64,000 nt of DNA from Alligator mississippiensis (lineage: Eukaryota > Chordata > Crocodylia > Alligatoridae): positions 48,412,501-48,476,500 of the forward strand of contig NC_081825.1 in the NCBI RefSeq assembly GCF_030867095.1. Reading direction: 5' to 3'. The number at the start of each line of letters is the position of its first letter. Position 1 is the first letter of the stretch. Below are positions 1 through 11,229 of the stretch, in pieces. Position numbers and translations under genes: made by a program. A model generated the notes under the pieces. That model had not been told where the DNA came from. It saw only the letters and a list, made by a program, of their open reading frames with translations, and did no database searches.

Positions 1-1130
1 AGGCTGTTCCAGACCTTGGGGGCTCAGACAGTAAAGAAATTCTTCCTTATGTCCAGCCTGAAACGGTTTTGTAGTAGTTTATGACCATTATGTATATTTA
101 AAATTCCTTCAAAATTGGCTAAATCCAGTAAGAACTGATCCCAGTGATAATTTAAAAGTGCTTTCTGATTGATGTAACTAAAGCCATAACTCTAATATCT
201 GTTTCTTTTATGTATTCAGAGACAATACTACTGAAAGAGTGGTTCCCCATTGGGTTACTCCATTCTGTTACCATTGTGCCTGTTGAAATTCTTACATTAA
301 ACTTGTATGACAAAGTAGAATGCTTTTGACTACTTCCATTTCTCTTACCAATCCTAAAGAACCAAGGCAACCCTGGTAGTGTTCTCACTCTGATATCATC
401 AGAAGAATAGTTTATTAAGTTCCAGCTGCAGTAACGTCTTTACATTTTCTTTATGCATTCAGCTACACTTGTGTAACTTCACTGAAGTTATGCTTGATTA
501 CTCAGGTATAACCAACTACCTACTCAAAGGATTAAAAATCATTCATGGGTAAGAACAGAGGAGCAACACTCAACCTCTGATTTACTTTTAAACTTTTGTC
601 AGTGAATGAAGCACCTAGCTTGGCCTTTAAATCTCACAGTAAGTCTGGCAGCTGGAAACAAACAATGTTGACAGAGCAACTTTGACATAGAAATGAATGA
701 GAAACAACAAATGCAGAACTGTATTATACCAGTTTTATAGAAACACTTTCTAAAGCAGAACCATATTTTAAAACCATATTATCATATACATTATTCTTTA
801 AAACTGTTTTTAGTAAAACCCATAATATATCTTCTGTTTTCTCTTTTCCTCTTTCATATGCTCAAGATCACCTCATGGTACTTGGACTGTTTTCAGGGTG
901 ATATTCCTATGCAAGAGTCAAGACTGGAAGCTTGCTGTACATCTGGACTTCAATAGCAAATTCTGTTTTCAATAAGTGCATCTGCCCCTGACTGGCTTCT
1001 GGGAAAGTAGCGTGGGAACACTTTGAAGACTAACCACCAACTTCCCTGTTCATGCAAAGGCCTTGTTACAAGTTAATTGGCTTAGTGTTGATCAGTGTAG
1101 TGGAGCAGTCACACCTTAAGGTGAAAAACC
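1..1130. other. intergenic sequence, nothing recognised
   Basis: AT-rich sequence upstream of DTHD1. No exon-like ORF, RNA gene or repeat that I recognise. The short ORF on the minus strand near 152-388 has no recognisable domain. Confidence 0.5.
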
Positions 1131-1660
1131 TTCTCTAAGTGTCCTTCACCTGCACAGTTTTGACTTGCCACTAGAGACTTCGTAAGGAAGGGCAGGACAA
1201 GGAGCAAGGGGCAGGACTATCTTGCTGCTCCTGCCAGGCAGAGCATGCGCCAATGATCTGGAGCACTCGGTGGTTGCAGTGCCTCCCACCACCGCCCAAA
1301 TGGCTTTCTGTTCCCACCAGGCAAAATGAGCACCACAGCCCTGGAGTATCCAGAAGCTATGGTGTCTTCTGCCACCACCAGGACTGGCTTGGTGCTCCCC
1401 CTGGGCAAAGCAAGTAAGCTTCAGCTCTCTGGTGGTTGCTATGCCCAGTGGGAGCAATGGGACAGAGGCACCATGCCCAGCTCCACTGCACTCTGGTGTC
1501 CCAACTCACCCTGACTAAAGAAGAGCTACTGTGTCCTGGGATACCAGTGGACTTTAATTTGGGCAGAATGCCTGGGGGGAGTAGCCACACCTTATTAGAA
1601 GAGGAGCAAGGTTATGGGATTAAAGGTAATCTTGCTTTGGAGTGGCATAACTTTAAGCCA
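1130..1660. other. GC-rich block, probable repeat interior
   Basis: A GC-rich island in AT-rich surroundings, open in several frames on both strands at once. That is expected from base composition and is not evidence of coding. No domain motif seen. It resembles the GC-rich interiors of the DNA elements elsewhere in the window, but I could not find its termini. Confidence 0.3.
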
Positions 1661-1929
1661 AATAATTAGTGCTTTAAGACATTTAAAGTATTTGTGTGCA
1701 GCTAATCCAGGGGTTGAGTTCCAGAAACCACCTAAAATTACCATGTAACAAGGTCCCAACATTTCCCTTGTTTTTAGCTCCTCTTAGAAAAACTGTAGTG
1801 GGAACGTTAAGCAGCCTTAGTGCAAGATTCTAAAATAAAGTTAAAGCAACCAAACAAACCACCAGGGAAGAATCATTCAGGCAGGCAAAGGAAGCAGCAG
1901 GGAGAGGATTTGGGGCTAAATACAGACAA

Positions 1930-3205
1930 TCAAAAATCCGAAAGTGAAATTTCTTTAATCTGTGCTGGTTTCTCTAAACTGCATAGATTGGACCAATAAT
2001 GAACAGAACTGATGTTCAGTTAGGAAAGACAGGCAAAGGCCTGCACTGACACAGGCCAGAAGGCCTCTCAGCTTGCTTCCGTGGGAGGAAGAGCCACTTT
2101 CCTGGTGCTGACCACCTGAGCCAGGTGTCAAGCCACAGGGGGAGCCCCATGCCTCTCCCCAGCGCCAGCAGCACTTGACAAGATGTGCCAGGCAGTCCTA
2201 GGGGCTTGTGCTGGGTGGCAGGGCCTGATTCTTCTTACTATGGAGCCATCCTAGCTGGGTGGGGAGGGAAAACCCCTCCAAATTCCACCCCCACCCGCCC
2301 TTCAGGGAATACCCCAGCTGAGGGGGCTGAGACCAGGATGGGGGGGCTTCATTCCCTCTCCCGCCTGCATGTCAGTGATTCACACCTGCCTGGCTACACC
2401 AAGGGAAGAGAGAATCATCCCCCACAGCTGGGCAGACCACAGGCAACTGATAGGGGGTATACAGGGGTGCATGTGCCCCCCCGATGGGGCCGGTGCCCCC
2501 CCAATGGCCAACACTGATACTGTCGGTAGGGCTGGTGCCCCCTGACAGGGCCGCTGCCGTTGGCAGCTTTTGCAGGTGCCCCCCCAGATTCAGGAGGCAC
2601 CAATCACTCATGGGGCAGACCAAGGCTGGGAGGGTTCCTGGGCACGCCAGGGGAAATGCCCCAGAGCCTGGGGCTCCACCCACATGGGCAGACGCTGGGC
2701 TCAGAGGCCAGCTAGGTGGGGGGACTCCTTTCCCACTCCCCATAGTAGGTTAGTGACTCATGCCAGCCTGTCCTGGGAGGATAGACCAGCAATCCTCTGT
2801 TACCCTCGCCTCCCTGCCACTGCCCTACAGGGCTGACAAGTGCAAGCAGGACCATGCTTGGGAGCAGAGGCATTGCTGCCTCAGGTTTGTGACAGACATG
2901 AGGTGGGGTTTGCCCTGGCTCAGCCCGTCTGCCATGTGAGGGGGGTTAGTGGGGCCAGTGCATCCTGGGATGGTGGGGGACTGGGACATAACTTGAGTTG
3001 GAAGGGGACCTGGGACAGAAGTTCCATAGACTGGTTTAACCTAAATCAGAAAAGTCTGATACTACATCCATCCAGGCTTAGCTTAAACCAGATTCAGCCA
3101 TTTTGAAACTGGTCTATGTGTACTGAACTTCTGCTCTGTTACAGATTTAAACCAGATTCTGATCATTAATACTGGTTGATGTGTAACTTCTGTCCCTAAC
3201 CTTGA
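1930..3205. repeat. composite repeat sharing its ends with 51540-52022
   Basis: The left part (ctgcatagattggaccaat near 1980) and the right part (3005-3203, from gggacagaagtt to aacttctgtcccta) both match the copy at 51540-52022. The right part is itself bounded by an inverted gggacagaagtt / aacttctgtccc pair, as in a small palindromic DNA element. Between them lies a GC-rich segment (about 2140-2960) with no counterpart in the second copy. Within it, 2440-2640 resembles 32890-33060. Class is uncertain; a non-autonomous DNA transposon is likely. Confidence 0.5.
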
Positions 3206-3339
3206 TGTCTGTTTCTTACTGTTCCACTCTTGGTGGCTTGGTCATTTTGGCAAGAGACAGACATTCAAAAAGCTGAGCCTGAATTGATGCAACCTTTGCA
3301 GATTAGTCTAACTTCCATAGTTTAAACCAGTTTGTAACA

Positions 3340-3790
3340 GGACAATCATTCTCTCTGGAGTAAGGAACTGCAAGCCCATGCCTGCAGTTGCACAGGCCAG
3401 GAGTTGGGGGTGCTAGAGCACACCCTCGGCTGCAGGGAAGCTGTGGGGAGGATGGTGTGGCCAGTCCTGGCTGAACTGGCCAGGGAGGAGTGTAATTCCT
3501 CCCTCTCTATCTCACCGGCAGGGACCCAAGCCAGATGTGCTGGGAGCACCCCCTCGCTGCTGCAGCAGCAGGGCAGCATGACCCCTGAGGCAGAGGAGGG
3601 CAGGGAAGACACTTAGTCTCCCCTCTACCCCACTAGCAGCTGGATCTTCCCACCATTGCTTCCTATAGAAGAAGAGGAACTCTCTCCAGCAGAGGGGACA
3701 GCAGGGACCTATTCCCACACAGGGAGCGAGTGTGGCAGCAGTGATAGCGGGCAGACCTGGCTTCCAGTGCAGGTAGAGGGGAGTGTTCTC
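3340..3790. other. GC-rich non-coding block
   Basis: GC-rich sequence with overlapping ORFs on both strands and no recognisable protein motif. No terminal repeats found. Confidence 0.25.
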
Positions 3791-4487
3791 TGTGTCCTTC
3801 TCTGTGTTATATTTATGTTGTTTTCCTTTCCATATGCCATGCCAAATTTTGGCCTAATTTAGCACAATTCAACTTTGGTAACACAAAGGCCTGGATAGAA
3901 CTTTTGCATTTTGCACACTTGAGTTCACATATGTGAGTTCAAACCACTTATTCAGCTCAGCTGAAAACTGCTCAGAACAGGAGATTTAATTTTTGTGACT
4001 ACTGAACTTTCTGGATGTCATCTCAGCTCTTGGCTCCAAAGAGTTTTTGCTTTGTTTTATTTTCCTTTTACTGAAGGTAGTAATGAGGAAGAGATTGTGA
4101 TATTTTACAGTAATTCAACTCCATTTTCTTTCTATTCTTTTTCATACTGAAATTCAAGAGGATAAATGGAGATAAATTACAAAATAACAAAGAAAAAAGT
4201 GAGGTATCATCAGTATACTGATGAAAACTAGCTCTAAGAAGATAGAGGTCCTTATCTGAACCAAACCCCTCAATCTCTGTCCTTTTCCAGTGCTTAGCTG
4301 CAGTTGAAGACTGCATGGGTTGCAGCGTTGAGGGTGGGAGGGTGTGAACCAACTAAGCTGAATCCAGTAAAAATGATGATGCTGGGCAGTCTACAGGACC
4401 CGGGAGAGATTGAGACACCTATCATTGATAGGGTCCAGCTTCCCCTTGTCAGTCAGGTTCATAGCCATTTGGCACTCATAGATCCAT

Positions 4488-5118
4488 GTGGTATGATGGG
4501 AATTGAGCTTGAGGGGGTACTGGAGGAGTAGCAGCACTATATATATGGTGGTAGTAAGCTGACAAGTTATAATTTATTTACATATAAATTTATCCAATAG
4601 ATGTATATAACTCCCTTCAGCTTACAGAAGAGAACAAAGTTACTTATAAAACAAGAAAACAAGAGGAAAACAAAAACAAAACAAAAAAATGCTCAAGGTT
4701 AAGCTGGGGTATTGTAAAGGTGGGTTTTGCTCTAGAAGTTATTTTAATACTCTATTGGTTGTAATAAGTGTTTTGTTTCCCCATTTTTTGTTTTGTTTTT
4801 GTTTTCCTCTTGTTTTCTTGTTTTCTATGCAACTTTGTTCTCTTCTGTAAGTTTTAAGCCTTTGTTGGGAAGGGAGGTAAATACAGTCCAGCCAGTGGCA
4901 GGGGGTTAGACTAGATGATCTATTTAGGCCCCTTCTGACCCCAAACTATTAATAAACTATGAAACATCTATTAGATGCATTTATAAATTAAAAAATAAAA
5001 ACATGAAAATATGTTTTAAACAAGTGTAATAGCCCTATTAACCTTGTCATCTTACTACTACCATATAGTGCTGTCACTCCTCCTCCAATATCCCCTCAAG
5101 CTCAATTTCTATCATACC
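4488..5118. repeat. long inverted repeat (foldback element)
   Basis: The inner arms 4621-4691 and 4782-4851 are near-perfect reverse complements, about 70 bp with a few mismatches and one length difference, separated by a 90-bp loop. The palindrome continues outward: gtggtatgatgggaattgag near 4490 pairs with the reverse complement of sequence near 5100-5117, and the tgtatataactcccttcag segment is matched in the other arm. The right arm is interrupted by a CR1 3' tail. This looks like a non-autonomous foldback transposon; the family was not identified. Confidence 0.75.
4887..4963 (+). mobile_element. CR1 LINE 3' tail
   Basis: Contains the CR1 3'-end signature: gggggttagactagatgatc followed by cccttctgaccc and a tail ending ctatgaa. 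It lies in one arm of the foldback and is absent from the other arm, so it was inserted after the foldback formed or arose by local copying. Confidence 0.7.
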
Positions 5119-5129
5119 ACTAAGAATTT

Positions 5130-7560
5130 GGCCATGGAAACAGAATAGAGTTGATGCACTTTTTACAAACAAATAGTTTATAAAAATGATAAAATACTGT
5201 TAAAAAGCTTCTCAAATGAAACAGTGTCTCAGATAGATCAGGATTGGGTCTTGTACAAGAATCTAAATAGTGCAGTAAAATGGAGGATTTAAAAAATGTA
5301 TATATTGTAATTTTATCCATTCCATTCTCTGTGTTGCTTATCTTATTCAATAACTAACTACTCAGAGATCTATTGAAGTTAAGTATCTGTACAACTCCTC
5401 TGGAGCACATCCCAAGATCAGCAGTCTTAGACTGTAATCTCTGGGGAACAGGAAATCTGTCTTTGGAGACTGCTTAGCATACAATTGTTACTGAGTACTA
5501 ACATTAATAAGTGGTCTATGATGATACTAGCTAGAATAGTAATGCATTCAATGTATAAATTTTCATGTTTCAGGGCATAAATTGTTTAGTGTATGCTCAG
5601 ATTTAGGAAGACATTTCCAATGTGGTCATATCATTTTGTAATTTATTATGCAATTGCCCAAAATGAACAATTATGGCATAACTGTCAATTATGGAACAGA
5701 TATAGGATTCTGAATTAGATGAGCCAGAAATATATGCACATACTAATATTCCTTTGCTTACATATATCTGCAAGAATTCCTTTGCTTATATCCCTTTGCT
5801 ATTATTAAATGCTGCTATAGTATGTAGAGTACTTTAACACCACAGACAGAAAGAAGAGGACATAACAACGCATTAAAATAAAGCTGATTTATTAATTCAA
5901 CAATAAACATTGCATTTGAGATTTGTAACATAATAAGTCATTGGCCCTCTAGAGCATGTTGTAATATCTTTCAGCAATAGCTCAAAGTCCAATTTCTTTA
6001 TCAATCAAGATTTAAAGACAAGTTGTTCTGACAAGAATACTTGTATCATCTAAGTTCTAATTCATTGATGTTGCTGTATAATTTGATCCATATATTTTTA
6101 AACACTGTATTTGGTTTTAATTCCACAGATTAAAATTGACATGAACTTTCTTTCTCATGAATTTGTCTCCACTGATGTTTACTCTTTCATGAATGGTATA
6201 CAATTTAGGAAAGATGAGCTTCTTTAAAATGGGAAATAGCCAGATAAATATATTGTTTAAAGATGAAATTTTTTTTTAAATTAAGCGCCACTCTATTACC
6301 TCAGTTTCACACTGATGTAGCTTTGCTAAAATCAGTAAACTTACACTGTTCTAAAACTGATGAAATGAAATAGAGAACCAGGCTTTAAGGGTGAAATTCT
6401 GGCATCACTGAAGTCAAGTCTTTTACATTAAATTAAAAAGAAAGATGTCAGCTGAATCTTAGCATTTTATAACTAATCCTTTATATATTGCGGTGTTCAG
6501 TCATGTAATTGTTTTGATTTTTCATGCTGACAGCCTCACTGGGTATCATGGAAATGCTTGTATTGATGGTGTTTGAAGACAATAGTCAGACAGAGAGGGA
6601 CCACCTGTAGTTTAAAGCATAAATACTTTCTGCATTTGTCTTTCACTCCAAAGTGGCCAATTTCATGTCTGAATAAAAAATGTATCTATGAAATTTTAAA
6701 ATATCAATGAGCTTACATTATTATCTGTTTTAATTAACTTAGATGAAGTCTTTCTCCCAAAACCAAAATGTAAGGTATGTGGTACACTTCTGAAACTACT
6801 GTGCTAGGAACTGAACCACAGTCAGGAGGAGAACACCCACAAAACACCTTCATGGTGTTCTCTTCATGGCAATTCATGGCAATTCATTTATCTATTATCA
6901 CTATTAATACTGCTTATTTAGTGCCCACTCTATCCATGTAGTGATAAACCTGATCCCATTCTCAAGCCCTTCTCTGTTACTGGGCTATGAATTACAGCTA
7001 TGTTATTTGCAGAGCTTGCAGAGCAGTATTGCCTGATAAACAATAATTAACTGATTTGCCTGGTAGGCTACGCACTTGTACTGTACTTGCAATCTGTACT
7101 CACATATTCAGTCAATTTTGCATCTCCAGATTGCATAAGATTCTCTCTGCCATATCCTCACATGGAATCATGTACATACATAATTCTGCTTCCCAAAGTA
7201 AGCATGTAGCAGCAGACAACAGTGATTCCCAAGTATAATTTGGCTGAGAGTTCTAAGAGGTGATGTTGAGAGAAAGGGTCAACATTTTTGCACTTGTTTT
7301 CACAATTTATGAATCGAATAATCTTATATAGTCTGTTCTGTCCTATTGTTTCTTTCAGAATGTTGTATGCTGTATCACAGTAAAGGTCCTCTTAATCTCC
7401 AACACAGCCCTTATTTCTCCAATATTTGCAAATGACTGCTATCTTTAATTTTCTTTGTCATGTTTTGGGGATGTTTTATTCTTTTTGGAAATATTGATAT
7501 TACTATTGGATAGCAACTGCTTATAGCATTTCAAATATGACTAAGCTACTCACTTGAACT
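5130..7560. other. AT-rich intergenic sequence
   Basis: No gene recognised. 5425-5530 (agactgtaatctctggggaacag) resembles the 3' end of an old amniote LINE of the L3/CR1 type; a related segment lies at 59720-59790. The rest shows nothing I can name. Confidence 0.35.
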
Positions 7561-7562
7561 TT

Positions 7563-7715
7563 CAGCCTACCACGAGAACAGCCTAGCTCCATCCTCTTTG
7601 GAACCACCCTTCAGATAGTTGAAGGTTGCTATTAAATCCCACTTCAGCCCTCTCTTATCCAGACTAAGCAAGCCCAGTTCCCTCAGCCTCTCCTCATAAG
7701 TCATGTGCCTTGTGT
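7563..7715 (-). mobile_element. CR1 LINE fragment, antisense
   Basis: Read on the minus strand it gives the end of CR1 ORF2 with motifs such as [11 protein letters not shown] and [10 protein letters not shown]. The fragment ends near the 5' border of the solo LTR. The same ORF2 segment occurs in the opposite orientation beyond the LTR (8640-8880), so the LTR sits between inverted CR1 pieces. Confidence 0.65.
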
Positions 7716-7739
7716 TAAGGGTGTTGAGGGAGTTGGCAG

Positions 7740-8421
7740 CATGACAGCTGAAATTATGTCAGTGTAATAAAGGTGCTTGCTCTATGAAGATTAAACCAAG
7801 TGTTTTTCTGTATTTCTGTAGATATTAAGCTGTATGTTGTTGCTAAGAGCCTAATCAAAGTTTAAAATGTAGTCGGGCCTTGTAAATTTAGCAAGGCCTT
7901 GAAGTAGTAAAGCCCTGTGGTGTAGTTAAAATTAACCTTATCAAAAGAAATGCAAGGCTTGTACTCTTATTGGTCAGTCTAAGGACAGTTGAAGTAAAAA
8001 GAACCTGAGTGGCTGTAAGTTATCAGTACCATTCAGAAGCTATAAATGGGCTAAAACATCCAGAAATCATTCTGAAGGAAGATACAGTTCTGTGAAAAGG
8101 ATTAGTTAGCTGTTGGCCTGAATCAGTGGGCCCATGGACCTCGAGAAGCTCAAGGACTGAATTCCAGGGTCCTTCCTGCTACTTCTCAGACAGCGCAGAT
8201 CAAGGATACCTGACTTCACTGAACTTTGTGGAAAGAAAAACTTGTTGTACATCAGGCATCAGAGGGGACTGACGATAAGTTGCCGACGTGACTTGTTCTT
8301 GTCTGTCATTGTTTGTCTTGTTACTACTTGTAGTTGTGTTTTTGTTAAGTCAATAAACCTTTCTTACCTTTCTACCCCTGACCATACTGTCAATCCTGAA
8401 CCCTCTGCAGTGGCTAGGACA
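7740..8421 (+). mobile_element. solo LTR of an endogenous retrovirus-like element, copy 1
   Basis: About 680 bp, matching the minus-strand copy at 12845-13454 over its whole length. It contains a TATA-like tataaatggg at about 8041 and an AATAAA signal near 8350 ahead of a pyrimidine-rich end, the usual U3-R-U5 order. The end is ctaggaca; the start is diverged (catgacagctg, against tgtgacagctg in the other copy). Flanking ggcag at 7735-7739 and 8422-8426 is a candidate 5-bp target duplication. No gag, pol or env adjoins it. Confidence 0.7.
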
Positions 8422-8426
8422 GGCAG

Positions 8427-9365
8427 ATGTGATTATAGAGCCACAGGCCATCATCTTTGAAAACTCAATCAGTGATTGGGAGAGGTCCCAGATAATTGGA
8501 AAAGGGCAAATATAGTGTCTATCTTTAAAAAAAGGGAAGGAGGAGGATCCATGGAACTGAAGTCTGGTCAGCCTCACCTCAGTCCTCATAAAAATTATGA
8601 GGTAGGTCTTGCATTAGTAAGAGTGTTGCCAGAAGATTGAGGGAAGTGATTATTCCCCCTCGCTTTGGTACTGTTGAGGCCCCATCTGGAGTACTGTGTT
8701 CAGTTTTGGCCCCTTCACTACAAGAAGGATGTGGAAAATTGGAGATAGTCCAGCAGAGAGAAATGAAAATGGTTAGAGGTCTGGGGAATATGACTTATAA
8801 AGGAGAGGCTGAGGGGTCTCTTGAAGGGTGGGGGGGCTGAGGGGTATCTACTACTTGAAGGGTGGCTCCACAGAGGATGGAGCTAGACCGGGGCAGGCAA
8901 TTATTTTGGGTGGAAGACCACTTACTGAGTTTTGGCAAGCCATCGAAGGCCGCATGACAGGCAGACATGGCAGACAACTATTAATTTTCTAAATTTTTAG
9001 GGGCCCCGTGGGCAAGATAGAATGGCATGGTGGGCCGCATCTGGCCCACAGGCCACATTTTCCCCACCCCTGAGCTAGACTATTCTCAGTGGTGGCAGAT
9101 GACAGAACAAGGAAAAATGGTCTCAAGTTGCAGCAAGGGAAATAAGGTTAAATATTAGAAAGAACTTTCTCATGAGAAAAGTAATAAAGCACTGGAACAG
9201 GCTACTGAGACAGGTTGTAGAATCTCTATCCTTGGGGGTTTTTAAGATGCAGCTTAAGAAAGCCTTGGCTGGGATAATATAGTTAGGGACTGTACTGCTT
9301 TGAGCAGGGTCATGGACTAGATAACCTCCTAAGGTCCCTTTCAACCATAATTTTCTATGATTCTA
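8427..9365 (+). mobile_element. CR1 LINE fragment with internal deletion
   Basis: Sense CR1 ORF2 remnant. Near 8430-8600 it gives EPxAIIFENS and ISDWE-like residues from the start of the RT domain. It then jumps near 8605 to the C-terminal region (LRPHLEYCVQFW-like, about 8660-8720) and continues to the CR1 3' end (ctagataacctcctaaggtc near 9320, ending at about 9365). It is frameshifted and non-functional, and a small hAT element interrupts it at 8889-9072. Confidence 0.7.
8889..9072. mobile_element. non-autonomous hAT element inserted in CR1
   Basis: 184 bp. A perfect 8-bp duplication agctagac flanks it (8881-8888 and 9073-9080). The right terminus, read inward, is caggggtggggaaaatg; the left begins cggggcaggcaa. 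This is the CAGGGGTGGGCAAA-type terminus common in vertebrate hAT elements, and the 8-bp duplication fits hAT integration. Removing element and one duplication restores a continuous CR1 segment. Confidence 0.85.
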
Positions 9366-9670
9366 AGGAAGGAATTTCTTCCAAGTAATTATTAGGTTCT
9401 ATATTAAGGTGTACCTGTGTTTTCTTTGCTATTTTACTAGGTTTATTTTTTCCAAGGTCTACAAAGATTTCAAGGTTCTAATCATTGTAGAATAAAGCTT
9501 TTTCTTCTGCTCACTGTTTTTATAAAAAAAAAATTAGGAAAGTCGATGTGAATTCCTCTACTATATCCAATTAATTTTATTACCTTACTTTTCATCCTGG
9601 CTATTAGTCTGTAGGACATTTTTAATGTAAGTTTACACTGTGTTTTCTATAAAAAAAATTACCCGACTAG

Positions 9671-10667
9671 TAGGTATGCATCAATAGAGATTTTGGGAGC
9701 CAATGCCAATAACCGATATTTAAGGAGGCATATCGGCGGATACCTATATGATTTCTGATACAGGTGTGTGGAGTTGGTAAGTCTGTTGTACTGGAAGGGG
9801 AGGGGGGAGAGAAGGAGTGTGAGGGAGCAGATCAAAGCCCCCGCGGTTAGGTAGGGAGTGGGGCTGGGCCTGGGGCTAGGACAGGGGCAGAGCAGGTGCA
9901 GGATAGAGCCGTGGCTCATCTGGGAGGTGCGGGCAGCTTCCTCCACTGTGTGCAACCTGGGAGGGCATGGGGGGACATGTGCTCTCCAGATCTGCACAGG
10001 GAAGGAGGGGTGCAGCTGTGGACTGGGGCCGAGGCTGCGCTGGGGGCCCACTTGAAGTGGGCAGCAGCGGCTCTAAGAAAGGGGCTGCAACCACCCCAAA
10101 TTTTGTCATAGCACCCCTGTGACCCCCCCTCCCAGCGCTGCCCTTGCCTGCCCTGAGTGCAGCCCCAGCGCAACCCACACCCCCGCTCCCACATTCTGGG
10201 AAGAGCCTGGCACAGCCCCAGCTTGCAACTGCAGCCCACCCTGCCCCCCTGCCCCCCTGCACAGATCTAAGGGGCACACGCCCCCACATGCCCTCCCAGG
10301 GTGTACGCAGTGATGGGAGTCCCCCGTATGAGCCACAGCTCCGTCCCGTGCCCGCCCCACCCCAGCTGGGCAGTTCCTGCCCTAGCCCCTGCCCCACTCC
10401 CTCCTTCACCACAGGGGCCTTGGTCCGCCCCCACATACCCTTTCTCTCCTCCCTCCTCTTCCACCACAACAGACTTACCAGCTGTATGCAGCTCTCCATG
10501 CTGCCCAGCTGTGCTCCTCACTGCCTGCGTACTGCTCTGCACCTGTGCGCATGCATGGGGCATTTATCAGACAAATTATTGGCCACATCAAGCTGATTTC
10601 TGATACAATCAATTTTCTTTATATTGGTGCCAATCCAATATCAGACTGATCTATTGGTGCACCTCTA
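9671..10667. mobile_element. hAT-like foldback element, about 1 kb
   Basis: Termini taggtatgcatcaatagaga and, inverted from the right end, tagaggtgcaccaatagatc. Flanks ccgactag (9663-9670) and ccaactaa (10668-10675) match at 6 of 8 bases, the differences being transitions, so this is a decayed 8-bp duplication. The GC-rich interior is an imperfect long inverted repeat: about 9785-10080 against 10110-10480. Its long ORFs on both strands are a by-product of GC richness. No transposase seen. Confidence 0.75.
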
Positions 10668-10747
10668 CCAACTAATATTAACACTGATTTAGAGAATCAA
10701 GTAAGAAGGATGAGATTCTGCTACTACATTCAAATTAAGTCAAGCCT

Positions 10748-11226
10748 TGGTGCATCTATACCTCCTATTAATGTGAAGCAATAAACTTTGACACATATCA
10801 TGCCAGAGTGTATTGCCCCTGGGCATCACCTTTATGTGTGTGCCTGGGACTGCAGCGCATTGAGTCAGATCAGAGCAGCCCCAGCTGGCATTGGGACTGG
10901 GAGGTCAGCTTGCTAGCCCAGGGCTATCCCAACCAGGCTCAACATGCTACAGAGGTGCTGGCTGTGGCAGAAGGGTGCTTCAGTACAAGGCTAGTCAGCA
11001 GGCAGCCCCCGCACTGGAGCACCCCCATGCCCCAGCTGGCCCTTCAGCATCTACCTGTGTGTTTCTGTGTACTAAAGAATGCTGCCACAGGACAGTAATT
11101 GTCTTTACCTATGGAGGCATTTATTAGTTTACTGCAACCTAATAGGGCCGCATGTCTGGATGTGGAGACTTTACTGTGGAGCTAATTAGGCAACTCTGCA
11201 GCAAACATCTCAGGCAGACGTGCCCT
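10748..11226. repeat. copy of the gggtgcatctacatgtgca repeat family
   Basis: Starts ggtgcatctatacctcc and ends gcagacgtgccc. The interior (gagcagccccagctggc, ctagtcagcaggcagcccc, gtactaaagaatgctgcc) matches the copies at 17466-18556 and 50085-50670. No ORF of interest. See the 26821-28040 copy for a possible PIF/Harbinger relationship. Confidence 0.65.
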
Positions 11227-11229
11227 CTT

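Noticed and set aside
9876-10499. 207-codon minus-strand ORF
   Set aside because: It lies wholly inside the GC-rich arms of the hAT foldback at 9671-10667, with equally long ORFs on the other strand and no domain motif.
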